Assembly (NCBI RefSeq): GCF_000006405.1
Contig: NW_003204277.1
Coordinates: 143,885 to 207,884, forward strand
Origin: Perkinsus marinus ATCC 50983
Taxonomy: Eukaryota; Perkinsozoa; Perkinsida; Perkinsidae
Length of the DNA stretch: 64,000 nt
Reading direction: 5' to 3'
Below the pieces are notes generated by a model, which was given only the letters and a program-made list of their open reading frames with translations, had not been told where the DNA came from and did not search any database. The translations under genes and the position numbers were made by a program. Position 1 is the first letter of the stretch. Each line of letters opens with the position of its first letter. This document shows positions 54,001 through 64,000 of the stretch, piece by piece.

Positions 54001-54601
54001 CAGGGAAGATAATCTCTGTTCATACATACCCATTTTATCGAATATCGCCGGTAAGGCACTTTCGACGTCGTTCGTGATGGTGTTTGTGAATAACTTGCTA
54101 TAGGTCTTAGCCCTTCTCCCTGTTGCTTCAGATTGCGAGTCTGATCGTAAGAAGTGGCAAAGGAGTGGTATGAGGTATTTTCTCACCCATCATTTTCGTC
54201 CAAAGCTGAGAGCCCAGCAGACCTTTATCATGCAATTTCCTCTTCACGCCGAGGGGCATTTTCTCTATCTCTCTTCCGTTGGGATAATCCTCGCATACAT
54301 GCATCATTCGAGAGTTGGCTAGAGACAGAGCGTCATCCTCTTCGATAGAGACATCACAACACTCCTGTGTTGTGGTGGTTGTGGGAGCGTTTGTGAGGCA
54401 ATTCGGGTTAGACGGTAGAGGCTGTGCTGTGTGAGCTTCCAAAGGCCAGTTCCTCATAGACAACATCCTGAGTACCCTGAGAGACTTCGATATGGTGACG
54501 CTAAGGATCGTTGATAAGTCGGCTGACTTGAGCTGTGGTTTAGCATTGGTTCTCTTGGCATCGTCTGAGTGATTTTTTGGAGCTGCCGACTTATTGTCCA
54601 T
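51085..54601 (-). CDS. Leucine-rich-repeat (RNI-like) protein, many exons
   Basis: The first three exons are firm: 54601-54187, 54140-53813 and 53764-53665, with introns of 46 and 48 nt and a continuous frame of 281 residues (MDNKSAAPKNHSDDAKRTNA; ends LPILAGTQEINDL). The next exons encode leucine-rich repeats of the ribonuclease-inhibitor kind: LSYRGLSDQELEAVVTGAVE (about 53220-53160), PLKRLVLSGNSITDRGF (about 53095-53045), WLDVVESIDLGDNSGIGTDT (about 52975), ETIEELDLSYTGLG (about 52730) and NIRTLILSNNPMGPDGIRAL (about 51850). The tail, YNFLDPTGSYRLHVENPYYR (about 51520), recalls the ends of LRR proteins of protist cilia and cortex. Not all middle junctions could be closed, and N-terminal and LRR parts might be two genes. 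The first intron carries the TCATACCACTCCTT core. It is likely a protein-binding scaffold. Confidence 0.6.
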
Positions 54602-54739
54602 CGACCTGAGTGTTGGATAATATGCCCATGATGAACTACGCGTGTTGATGATAGTATGGAGGAACGCAGCAAATTTGATAATACTCGTTGATTTTTCACA
54701 CTGTATGAATATAATATTCCATTATTAGATTTTTAGGGT

Positions 54740-54805
54740 ATTCATAATATAATGGGAAAACTCCTGAGCCCAGGTGTAGGAGGTAAATATATATTCCAAC
54801 ACTGG
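54740..54805 (-). repeat. Dispersed repeat copy upstream of LRR gene
   Basis: On the minus strand it reads CAGTGTTGGAATATATATTT, CTCCTACACCTGGGCTCAGG, GTTTTCCCATTATATTATG and AATACC, matching the head of the copies at 25167 and 35495. The tail is not clear. Confidence 0.65.
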
Positions 54806-55149
54806 TTGCTGAGTAAGATCTATAAACTCACTTTCGCTTTCCATTTCCACGAGGTATGAGGTATTTAGATTGCTCACTTATGCGATACCTAAAACTGATT
54901 ACATTTTCCTATTGTAGAGTTCCAACTTTACATATGCCAGAAACTCGCATAGGCGTGCCTATGTTGGATGTTTCTCGTACGTCGTCGTTCAGCAGTGAAC
55001 AAATCTGCAAGGGGTAGATGGAAGTTCGGAAGGGTTTATATTTACCAAGAATTCTGCCTTTCAAGCTGACGACAGGTTGTCTTACAAAAGTCATGGAATT
55101 GCGCGAGTTGAGGAGTGAAAGCTGAGAATTGCAAAAAGAGTGGTATGAA

Positions 55150-56072
55150 CTAAGATGATGAGCATTGGTTTATTACTCTGGGATGGTCTGATTTACGATG
55201 ATGAATCTTGATCTCGAGATCAGAGAGGTATTCGACAACCTCAGCTTGCAGAGTCGACAAGGCCAATGTCGTCTCAGTGTTGGCAGCGAACTCGGCACGT
55301 GCGTACTGAAAGAGGAGGCTTTCTACACTCAGCTGAGACTGTGAATCAGATCAATTCCCTTGGAGTATGGTATCAATCTATTCCCAATCATATTGGAATC
55401 GATATCAGATACTAATAACTGATTTTGAATTGAAGAGATTTGTGTTCTGAAAGTATCATGTCCCACCTTGGATCTGAGATCCACTATCTTATCTACTTCC
55501 TTCTTTTTTAGAATACCCTCCTCGTTCAATGCGAGGGAGTGCATAAAGCGTACCTGTTGAATAAGGCACGAATCAAAGTTGGAGAAAACAAAATAAAACA
55601 ATACAAAATTTTATCAGAATTCCTTTACTGTCATCACCACGAAGAGCAAACCTCATTCATATCTTCCCGATTGATCGACATTGTAATATTTCAATGCTTT
55701 ATTTGAAAGCTTACCAGCCATCCAGTGCTCCGTGGTTTATAATAGAGTCTGAAGGGATCCTTATCCTCTTCATCATAATCGTCTTCTGCTTTCTCGTCAT
55801 CGTCATCATCATCAACACTCGAAGGATTCGAACTGTCACTGGAATCGGAAAGCTTCCTCTGTGAAAGAACATCGTTAAGCAGTAGTGTTGATGATCTCGA
55901 GATAGGTGCGGGTACTTCATCGAATAGTCTTGAGTTTATTGAGCCTGATGTGGAACGAAGTCCTGAATTGGAAAGGGAATGATGATATCCCATCACCTCT
56001 CTTTTCGGAAGCTAAGGCAGGCTTAACGATTTCCTTATTAAAAATAGCATTGTGGATTTTCATAATCCATCC
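55150..56072 (-). CDS. Unidentified gene with an acidic segment
   Basis: Coding-like exons descend from an ATG near 56062 (MKIHNAIFNKEIVKPALASE), then after a 34-nt intron GLRSTSGSINSRLFDEVPAP and a strongly acidic run (SSVDDDDDDEKAEDDYDEED, about 55820-55760). Further exons read VRFMHSLALNEEGILKKKEV (about 55555), possibly SQLSVESLLFQYARAEFAAN and TLQAEVVEYLSDLEIKIHHR with a stop near 55165. The helical, Leu- and charge-rich end suggests a coiled coil. Junctions in the middle are not settled. A copy of the GAGTGGTATGA motif lies just past the stop at 55136-55149. The function is unknown. Confidence 0.4.
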
Positions 56073-56349
56073 ATCGACCTGAATGATAATTGAGCTTCAT
56101 ACATTGACGAAGTGTGAGGTTAATTTACAATTTTTGTTATCTCCTCAGCGGGGTCGACTGAGGCTTCCTGCCTTAGGGTGTCCATTCTTCGTAGTTGCCT
56201 TTTCATTTCCAACAAGTGATATTAATACGACAACTGCGAGAAGGTTGATGAGATTCTGACAAGGCAGCGACTGTAGCGATATCTGTACAGTCGTGGAAAC
56301 GTCGTGTTCGTGACAAGCTCGATTGGATCGAAACATTTTCCATCATGGA

Positions 56350-56802
56350 AGGAGACGAGATGATAACTATTGGTGCAATCTTGCATTCTTGCCAGATCTT
56401 ACACTTCCTCAGATCAAGCTCGAATTTGTCAGGGGCAACTTCGGTTTAACGACATGGATGGTATGTCATTTACCATCTCTTTGTGTAGTTCTGGCAGTGT
56501 ATTACTACAGATTATCGTATATTCTACTGTGCAATATACTTTCGGGCTGTACTACAACGACGCACACTGAGATAGTCGACTTGGAGTGGGTTGCTGATGG
56601 TGCCGGTATGTATAGGTGCATTACCAAGAATGATTTTACTCTTCTGAGATTGGCTGTAAACGAAAGAGGAAGTAGGATTGTTGAGTATTACGAAACTGAA
56701 GTTTGTGGAATCAGGAAGGTAGCGATCGCCCGACATGAAACGGCTGGCCGAACGCGGAGGACGATAATTCTCAGGTTGGACTTCAGACGTATGCGTTACT
56801 AA
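56350..56802 (+). CDS. Weakly supported ORF
   Basis: The right half (EIVDLEWVADGAGMYRCITK, then NDFTLLRLAVNERGSRIVEY) looks like protein; the left half reads better in another frame (ITIGAILHSCQILHF), suggesting an intron near 56460. No family is recognised. Confidence 0.3.
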   Translation, partial: RRRDDNYWCNLAFLPDLTLPQIKLEFVRGNFGLTTWMVCHLPSLCVVLAVYYYRLSYILLCNILSGCTTTTHTEIVDLEWVADGAGMYRCITKNDFTLLRLAVNERGSRIVEYYETEVCGIRKVAIARHETAGRTRRTIILRLDFRRMRY

Positions 56803-57325
56803 CACTGCAATTGATGTAGATCTTGTTTTGTTGTGAACCCCGATCTATTCTCCGTATCGGTTTCACAGTGCTAGGGAAGGTTCCATAAACAGAGTTTCTG
56901 TCATGAAGAAGCTTATCATACTGCCCGTAATTTATGCAGATATACCTGTTCACCTCTCCGAGTTTGGTAGAGGAGTGATCTCGCGTAATAGGGGGAGTTC
57001 TCCGGTCTACGGTATCTAGAGGAAGGACTGTTATTCGCCTGTATCGGGACTGGGAAGATTGCCTATTAGGGCTTTATCAATGGCAGAATGATTCGAATGA
57101 ATCGTCATGATCGTCGAGGCGAATATTGACGAATTCGCCGAGGTGTGGTATGGATAGGATTCGAAGTAGGTTTTATGAACGTCGTGCAAAAACCGAAGGA
57201 GTATATGCGAAATCTCTTCATTGTTCGATGTGTAGTTAACTATCGATGTGTTTTCTGTTGTCGCAGCTGTGTTGTAGTTGTAAACAGTTAGGGAGATGCT
57301 TGCTGTAGCGCGATTCATTTACCTC

Positions 57326-58650
57326 ATGACTGCGCAGTGCAGTGACACATCGGCTACTCCGGGAGTGGCCGTGGAGGAAGGAATGGAGTCTGTGGCTGGC
57401 CAGGAGCTATTGACTAGCGATCCTGATGAGCTCAGGTGATAGAAAGTGTTTGATTCGTTTGTACAGGAGTTGTGAATGTGCAGACAATTGGCGAGGATCG
57501 CTCGGGAAAAGGGTGATATCGATCGGGCATGTAACTTGCTTGGTGACGCTTGTGAGATCACTTGCAGGAGGGAAGGAACGGATACGTGCAAAGCTATGGC
57601 GGCGGTGCTTTTCGATTTCGGGTGGGTGGGAGGGCGGCTCGAGATAGGTCTGGAGTATATGTCGCTCGCCACGAAACTCTTGAGGCTTTACGGTTATCGA
57701 AGTGGATTTTGCTGGAATTTTATTACCCTCAAATTTGAAGTGTTAGTCGATGCTCATTGTGTAATGCAGGGATTGTTTGTTGGCGAAAGAGGAAGAATCT
57801 GTGGATCTCTTGAACGCCGATGTTGGAGAGAATAGTGGCAATATTGATAACGCGTTGGAAGGTAGACGCCTACAGTGGAAGTCCGTAGGGATTCGGTGAT
57901 GGGCTGTAGGGTCGTCATCAAAGAGTGCAATGGATCGGCTGCAGGAGGCAGTTGATATGGTGAAAGCAACGAGGGAGAAGGAGCTGGCTGGAGATAAGGG
58001 AGCCGAAGGTAGTCAGAAGTGCAGATGGTTATACTTAAGGGCTCATCGTACAGACGAGTATGCCGAGTCTGAAGTGGACGACCTTCAGTTGGCGTGGGAG
58101 AATCTCGAGCAGTGTCGTAAGTGCCTGCAGCTTTTTTCGGAGGAGGAGATGCCGTGGGATCTGGCCAGGTGAATTTTCTGCTCACCTTGGGCATTGAATG
58201 AGGAAGTTGATCAATGCCGCAAGTATAGGCTAAATAGTCGTTTGGGACAATTCGTTATCTCAGGCGGTGTCACAGTCGACTTGGTGACTTTTTGCAGCTG
58301 CAAGAGCGATACCCTCAAGCCTGCGAGGAGTTTGAAAAGGTGATGGAGATTGGGCGTTGGCTCCATTCACTTTGTCATTCAACAGGCTTTGCAAATCTGT
58401 GAGAAATGCCACCCAGCTGCGTCTGAAGCGCGGAAGAAAGCCGCGGTGAGTTCGTTATTAATGAATCGTTAATAATGGACATATTGGCTGCCTTTCGAGA
58501 GGAGTTCGTCGATGGGTTGGTGATTAGATAATGTTGGGGTTGGGTGAATGCCAACGACATGCGGATAAGGAGAAGGGAAAGGAGACTTTATTAGAAGCTA
58601 AAGCGTTGCTGGAAAATCGTGCACAGGGAGATGACGAGGCTGATGATGTG
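57326..58650 (+). CDS. TPR-like protein, many exons
   Basis: Exon 1 (57326-57435) begins MTAQCSDTSATPGVAVEEGM. A 48-nt intron (57436-57483) then joins it in frame to QLARIAREKGDIDRACNLLG and REGTDTCKAMAAVLFDFG, a tetratricopeptide-like helical pair. Further coding-like parts are ESVDLLNADVGENSGNIDNA (about 57800) and DRLQEAVDMVKATREKELAG then LQLAWENLEQCRKCLQLF (57930-58170), again helical repeats. The remaining junctions to about 58650 are not solved. TPR proteins are scaffolds for protein complexes. The LAWENLEQCRK segment faintly recalls the NASP histone chaperone, but I would not assign it. Confidence 0.45.
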
Positions 58651-59150
58651 AGAATCTTCTCATGCAAAATCGACGGACCTCACAGAACTCTCTGAATCGT
58701 TGTGGTGTATGTATTCGTAGGGGTCGTACGTCTGTAAGTTACTCGCTAGGTTGCTGGTCCTCCGGCATGTGATATTGGATATGCCTCGATCGATCATGGT
58801 ATTCTGAGTAGGCGTTATCGGTATAATGCACTTCAGGTCCTCGCCGCTATCAATGAAGCATTAGAGGATAGTCGCGAGGGGGAGAGGAATGATCAAGTGA
58901 AGGTCATCCAGCAGATGATGTCTTCCGCGCCGGTGACGTCTGGCGGAACGGCATGCTCTCTGGAAGTTTCCACCTCCGCCAAGTTCGACAAAGCGACGCT
59001 TGGATCTTCTTACAAGGTGAGGTATCGTTCGCTCGCGATATAATGGGAATGGAAATCGGAATTCCTGTACCTCCCTGCTCGTCGCTGACAGGGTGAGCCG
59101 GCACACCGGTGGTGTGACTAGTCGCTTTCCTCAACGATCACTACAATGTT
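58651..59150. other. Gap or unsolved exons
   Basis: Possible short exons downstream of the TPR-like gene, but nothing firm. Confidence 0.35.
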
Positions 59151-59426
59151 GTGATGAAGGACGGCGATGTTGAGAATTTCCGGGGCGGAGCGAAGACAGG
59201 GCCCATGCGCCAGGTGACGAAGGCCGCCGTGGCGCGACGAGAGAGCACGGTCTCACCATCAGAAGAGACTAGGTGGATCGGTTCTGGCGACATGATTGAT
59301 CCGGGGTGTAGAGAAACGGGGAGGGTGCGCTACAATTTCAAGGATGCGCCGTCCTTCCTCGCATCTCACTGGAGCCGAGAATACATCAGGGTCCGTCCCA
59401 TGAGGGAGATTGAGTTGACTTTGTAG
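59151..59426 (+). CDS. Weakly supported ORF, maybe spliced
   Basis: 91 codons ending HWSREYIRVRPMREIELTL and a stop. The first part may instead be a 49-nt intron (from GTGATGAAGG to GAAGACAG) containing GGGGCGGAGCGAAG, a core also seen in CCT7 and cyclin 3 introns. No family is recognised. Confidence 0.3.
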   Translation: MMKDGDVENFRGGAKTGPMRQVTKAAVARRESTVSPSEETRWIGSGDMIDPGCRETGRVRYNFKDAPSFLASHWSREYIRVRPMREIELTL

Positions 59427-60949
59427 ATACTACTGGTGTTTATCTACCGAGTTGGCACCAGTAGGTAAACAGGCCCATACCCTACATGTTGATAGGCGCT
59501 ATCCAGCAACCGGGAAGCTTCTGTCCTATCGCAGTGGGCTTCACTGCGAGAGAAAGCGCTGGGGCCGTCGAAGTGTTGCTCAGTACATTGGCGAAAAAGT
59601 GCAAAAACTCGATATTGTTCATGCCCCAACGATCTTCATCGGCGACTCAGCCGGAATATTCAGCAAGGGCTACGAGAAGGTGTACGGCTCATTGCGATAT
59701 TATGGGTCCAGGATTCATCAGAACCAGTCGAACTTCCTATTCACAGGAAGGTCACCAGCTGCGAATCTTAGCAACGACGAAGCGGACTATGCTGAGTCGT
59801 GTTGAAACTTCCGATCAATGGTCGGCGAGCAGATATCTTCGGACAGAAGTGTGAAAATGTTGCTGTGATTATACTCCGTGAATGTTCATGTTCCGGCAGT
59901 TGGTACAAGACATTGCGTTACTCTTTCGAATGAATTTATCTCGGCGGAGCCAGGTATAATGGCTGGACAATGATCCGATAGCGAATCGCTGTTCGGGAAC
60001 GTCGATTCACTATCGTTCACTGTGGTCCAGTAGAACTTGGTGCTTCAGGTTATTGATTTTGGCGTTCTGAAGTCCAAAAAGCGTCGACGGTCGGAATCTG
60101 AACACGGTCCCGAGTGATCCATTCGGCAACTGGAATTACTACTTTATAAATGGACGACCCTCTGTAGCAGTGCACGCTTCATCTATTCAATGCGTTTTTG
60201 TGTGACCAAATCAGGGAAGAGTTTCCTCGACGGGCTATGCGATATGCTTGTGGAGTCTCATGACAGGTCGAATCGACTCTATTGATACGTCGAATGCCGT
60301 CGTGATTTTGACTGCATTAGCATACGGCATTGGTGATTTATGTTTGGGTCAGCCTTTCCTGTGGCGCTGGGGGACCATCCGAGTAGCAGCTCTCACTTAC
60401 CGGAATAACTCTGATGATTCTCGTGCTGCTTTTCGTCCGGGCGTGGTTTGGTCTTGTACCATAAAGTATAGAACTCTTAGACGGAAATAAACGGCTCTGT
60501 GCAACTCGAAAATCCACTGAACATTTACTGATCGATGGGCTGTTCACGGCGATCGCTGCATCATTGACTGTAGTAGTCGCCTTTTGTTCATCCTGTTGGT
60601 GCTACCGGTCCCGACGTATGGCGGATAATGATTGGAAATACCGAATCAATCGTAAGGGGAGTATTCCTGAGGAACTGTTGAAACGATCACGCACTGGTAG
60701 AACTGGGAGCTCACATCGCCGATATCGAGCAGAAGCATATGACGGAGATGAGACGGCAAGAGAGGGAAATACAGGCACTCAAGGACAGGGTCGATGGTAG
60801 GCAGTGAGAGGTGGGTAGGATGATGATGAATTGGATGTAGGTTTGAGGATGGAGAACGAGCAGTTGACTACGCTTGTGGGGACGTCAGATGCAGGGAATG
60901 ATCCTCTTACCAGAAGGGTGGAATGGACTATAACTGGTGAAAAATAGCG

Positions 60950-61000
60950 GGTCTGGGGATCGAACCGGATATCTCTGTTCGTAACGTTCAGGTATTAGAG
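60950..61000 (-). pseudogene. tRNA-like relic
   Basis: On the minus strand TTACGAA resembles an anticodon loop (ACG) and is followed by CCGGTTCGATCCCC, a B box. Stems do not pair. It may be a degenerate tRNA or SINE piece. Confidence 0.25.
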
Positions 61001-62334
61001 AGCAGTTGAAGGTGTGCCCGAAAAACGTCAGCATTTGGAGTCCCGAGGTAGAATACTGAGTCTTGGCGACATAACGTAAAGCGTCTTCAGTTCTCTGCTT
61101 GCGGGATTCGTAACATGCAGTTGGAATTCTTCCCACAAGGTCGTGAGACTGCAACTCTCGATGGTTTCTGTTCGGTCTTTTTCTGGTGTCCTGAAGGAAC
61201 CAATATCAAATATCAGCTTTTTGTGGGCAATCACTACAGGTGAGCTGCATCTTGAGAACTCATTTGATGGGCGCTGATAGGGCGCGGAAATTATCAGTAA
61301 TTTACCAGTGGTAATTACATCTCTAAAGAGATCGCAGTGGTGATTCAGCGTGGCAGTTTCTCTCTTCCAAATATCTCTCAGAGCTCCTGATGAGGATATT
61401 TACGACTCACGTATGGGTCATGGACACTCCAATTTCTGTTTGCTCGACGCGGAAATCGATAACGTTACTGACAGGTGGAATGCTGCTGTACATTGGGCTT
61501 CATTGGAATCTTGTTGTTCTTGTAGTGTCACTGTTGGCGTTGACATCTTAGACGTGTCGAAGGTGTATGAGATGGGCAGGGGAGAAATTAAAGTAAGTAG
61601 TGAATGTGCTCATCTGAATAGCCTGAGAACACCCCCCTTTGAAGATTCATAGGTTGTCGTTGAACAATCTAATACGGCGGGAAGTGTTAGTAGTGGAGAA
61701 TCGTGATGTATCTACGGTGGAATGGAAGATATCGAAAATATCTTCCAAGTTAGCCGCTGCACCTCGTGGAGCAAGCCTGTACAGTCCTATCTTCACGGCT
61801 GCAGGTAGGCCCTATATATCTAGCTTATCGATCACATGATCGATTATATAGGCATTCGGGATATGCTCCTGGAGTTCTACCCCAACGGCAATGCTAATAC
61901 CAAGAAGGTGCGCCTCCATTGTGATACCATCTTTGTCGCAACTATCATCTTCAGGAAGGATATTGCAGTCTTTATCTACGCTGTCCAGAAGGTACACAAA
62001 TAGTCGTCACTTTGATAGTGGGCTCTTACAAAAAAGGGCCGATAATGGCTAAGGTAGGCTTGACGTAGGGCTGTGTCGTTTATGAGATTCACATCAGTTC
62101 GACGGTTCGGCTGGTAAAGGCCTTCCGGAGTTCTGTGAGTTGATGGGGCAAATTAATAAAGACGATGATTCCATAGTGGTGGGGTTGGAATTGAAGAATG
62201 CTGCTGCGCCTGGTACTGACCACGGCAGCGGTAAGAAGACGCTCCTCAAGCTCGAGAGTGGTGGGCAATCCTTTCAATAATTACTTTGTTGTTACATGCA
62301 GTAGCCGATAGAATTATCTTGTTGTCGAGTTGTC

Positions 62335-62390
62335 GGGTGCAGGGATCGAACCTCCGATGTCAGGGCTCGTTGCAGTTGACCGTATATTAT
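62335..62390 (-). pseudogene. tRNA-like relic
   Basis: On the minus strand GAGGTTCGATCCCTGCACCCG matches a T arm and acceptor side, with CTGCAAC (loop-like, anticodon GCA) upstream. Pairing is poor. It is similar in its end to the relic at 60950. Confidence 0.25.
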
Positions 62391-62836
62391 CAGAAATGTC
62401 AGTACAACCGCCAAGGAATACGCGATTCATTGGTCTAGCCATTGATGGTGGACTGGTGAGGAAGGGAATCGTCATCTCCTCAACTCGTCGTCTTGGGGCC
62501 ATTTGCTTGCTGTGCATCTCTTTCGTGTTGTTAACGCCGACAGAACAGATCTTCCTAGTGAGTTTTGCCTCATCGAGGCTGTATAGGCATGGACATCGTA
62601 ATTGTGATTGTGTAGAGTATAGCTGACGATATTGGTCCCTCTCTTTAGCCACCATCAGAGACCAGTGACATCTACCATATGCATGATCCCCTTATTGAGA
62701 GGACTTATCCTATAATTAGAGGATTTATCGCTGGGAGGATTCCGGTAAGAATAATTCGATTCCAGCCTCTACACCGTCAATTGTAACTTCTATCGAACAT
62801 TTCAACTTTTTGAGCACCTTTGTTTTCCCTCAGCCT

Positions 62837-63304
62837 TGGTCATTCGCTGATCGTCTCCGTGAAGTCGGTGTCCCCGAATGCATCTTCGCCACGCGTGAGT
62901 TCCAACTCCTCCTTCAACGAGAGTACGAAGTCGACTGTCTCCCCTTCAATACGGTTCGACTGGTCCTAAAGAGGCTCATCAAAGCATGTAGAGATAAACG
63001 CTTTCGCGCACGCCACGGTGATCGATTTGATGATACTAGAGATGAAGCCACTTCGACTGATGACAGGATGTTCTCCCGCACCGTTTCGAAGTTGGAGGAA
63101 AGTGCAGTACAGACTGATGGCATGGATTTGACGAGAGTGCATGGTACACCACTGGAACATCGAGTTGGACTGTCGCCAGAGAAGAGGTTGCAGTACCTTC
63201 CTCTCAATGAACGACAGTGCTATCTACGAGATGAACAGCAACGGGAAACGTCGAAGGGTGGGGATTCAGAGACGTGGACGAGGCCAAGGTCTCAACGTCA
63301 TTGA
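62837..63304 (+). CDS. Probable final exon of an unknown protein
   Basis: After a pyrimidine-rich acceptor (TTTGTTTTCCCTCAG) the frame reads PWSFADRLREVGVPECIFAT, then EYEVDCLPFNTVRLVLKRLI and a basic, Arg-rich end. The first 60 residues look like a folded helical segment. An upstream exon is needed for a start, and I could not locate it. No family is recognised. Confidence 0.4.
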   Translation, partial: WSFADRLREVGVPECIFATREFQLLLQREYEVDCLPFNTVRLVLKRLIKACRDKRFRARHGDRFDDTRDEATSTDDRMFSRTVSKLEESAVQTDGMDLTRVHGTPLEHRVGLSPEKRLQYLPLNERQCYLRDEQQRETSKGGDSETWTRPRSQRH

Positions 63305-64000
63305 TATGATGACGAGGTGATGGTAGCTGATGAAAGTCTAAAGCAGGACGGTGTTGGTTTGGTCCGTTGATATCATTTATTAATAGTACATTATCGTATT
63401 GAAGACATTCTTGCATCGTTCTTCCCTTTCCTCCTCGTAAAACTGCTTCTGTTGCAGTTGAGGGTCGTATGATGCATAAGTCGCAGCAGGGAGGAGGATC
63501 ACCGATCACTTGTCTAATGTAAGACAAAGATGATGATCTTATCTGTTCTGTTTTCATGTTGAGTCGTAACAATGGTGGATTACGTGATTCAGAGGCTAAG
63601 AATTGTCGTATTGGGATGAGCATTGACAGTAGCTATCTCATAAATATCGTCGAGGGGTAATCTTTGGTACGTCATCAGCTATGCTGTGACTGCTTCAATA
63701 AGTCGCAAGCAGTCAAGTGAGTTCAGCTATGGGTGAATCTATTGCCGATCAACCATAAGCAACTGAATCAGTGAAGTATATCAGTTGATAATCATCGCAA
63801 CTAAGAGATGGTAATCGAATTAAACGCGACCACAGTCGCTCTATCCTGAGCAGCCTTGATAGATAGGAATTCTCTCTGTAGATAGTGAGAATCCGGATTT
63901 GTCAAGTATAGGACTTGCCTCGTCCTATCATACGAGGAAGCGAATATCCAGTAGATCGCCTAACTAGTAAGGCCGAAGGAAGCACGGCACTGAACTAGAT
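63305..64000. other. Right edge without a supported gene
   Basis: A minus-strand frame at 63623-63204 is open but overlaps the exon at 62837 and shows no family features. Nothing else is visible. Confidence 0.45.

Larger units (their letters stand above)
59427..62809. other. Region of unsolved or absent genes
   Basis: Overlapping plus-strand ORFs occur at 59452-59854, 60248-60490, 61350-61600 and 62330-62626. The one near 61350 (LRAPDEDIYDSRMGHGHSNF) is the most protein-like. None has a family signature. Two tRNA-like boxes on the minus strand are listed separately. Confidence 0.4.

Overview
The window is nuclear DNA of a protist alveolate. The best inference is a Perkinsus-like organism (Perkinsozoa). 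Two tandem genes encode alveolins, the Val-Pro-Val repeat proteins of the alveolate pellicle. A type III glutamine synthetase, CRT-like transporters, a eukaryotic chaperonin subunit, a ribosomal protein and spliceosomal and mRNA-export factors complete the picture. No single sequence here proves the genus.

Conserved genes are cut by very small GT-AG introns, mostly 42-57 nt. Read without splicing they look like broken ORFs. I rebuilt SerC, ALYREF, eL36, glutamine synthetase, CCT7, U2AF2, two alveolins and three cyclins exon by exon; each summed exon length is a multiple of three and each product is collinear with its family. In contrast the CRT-like transporters, an 883-residue membrane protein and a secreted protein have no introns.

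Layout: 1-4.3 kb, mostly empty, with palindromes and a tRNA-like relic. 4.3-7.4 kb, SerC (-) and ALYREF (+) diverge around a cluster rich in TTCNNGAA. 8-9.5 kb, a secreted-protein gene and a shorter relative sharing its signal-peptide end. 11-14.2 kb, eL36 (-) and glutamine synthetase (+) diverge around a perfect palindrome holding CACGTG. 15.5-21.6 kb, CCT7, a WD40-like gene and U2AF2, all minus strand. 21.9-27.4 kb, two alveolins. 28.6-29.8 kb, an unidentified minus gene. 30.2-35 kb, a CRT-like pseudogene and two intact CRT-like genes. 37.3-40 kb, the 883-residue gene. 41.3-47.8 kb, three tandem Pho80-type cyclins. 49-56 kb, minus-strand genes including a leucine-rich-repeat protein. 57-64 kb, a TPR-like gene and weakly supported ORFs.

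The most unusual signals concern introns. Short introns of unrelated genes carry the same 13-14 nt core in either orientation, as expected of introner-like insertions. A separate dispersed repeat of about 130-180 bp fills several of the few long introns and also lies between genes. The U2AF2 homologue, the factor that would read these 3' splice sites, appears to lack RRM2.
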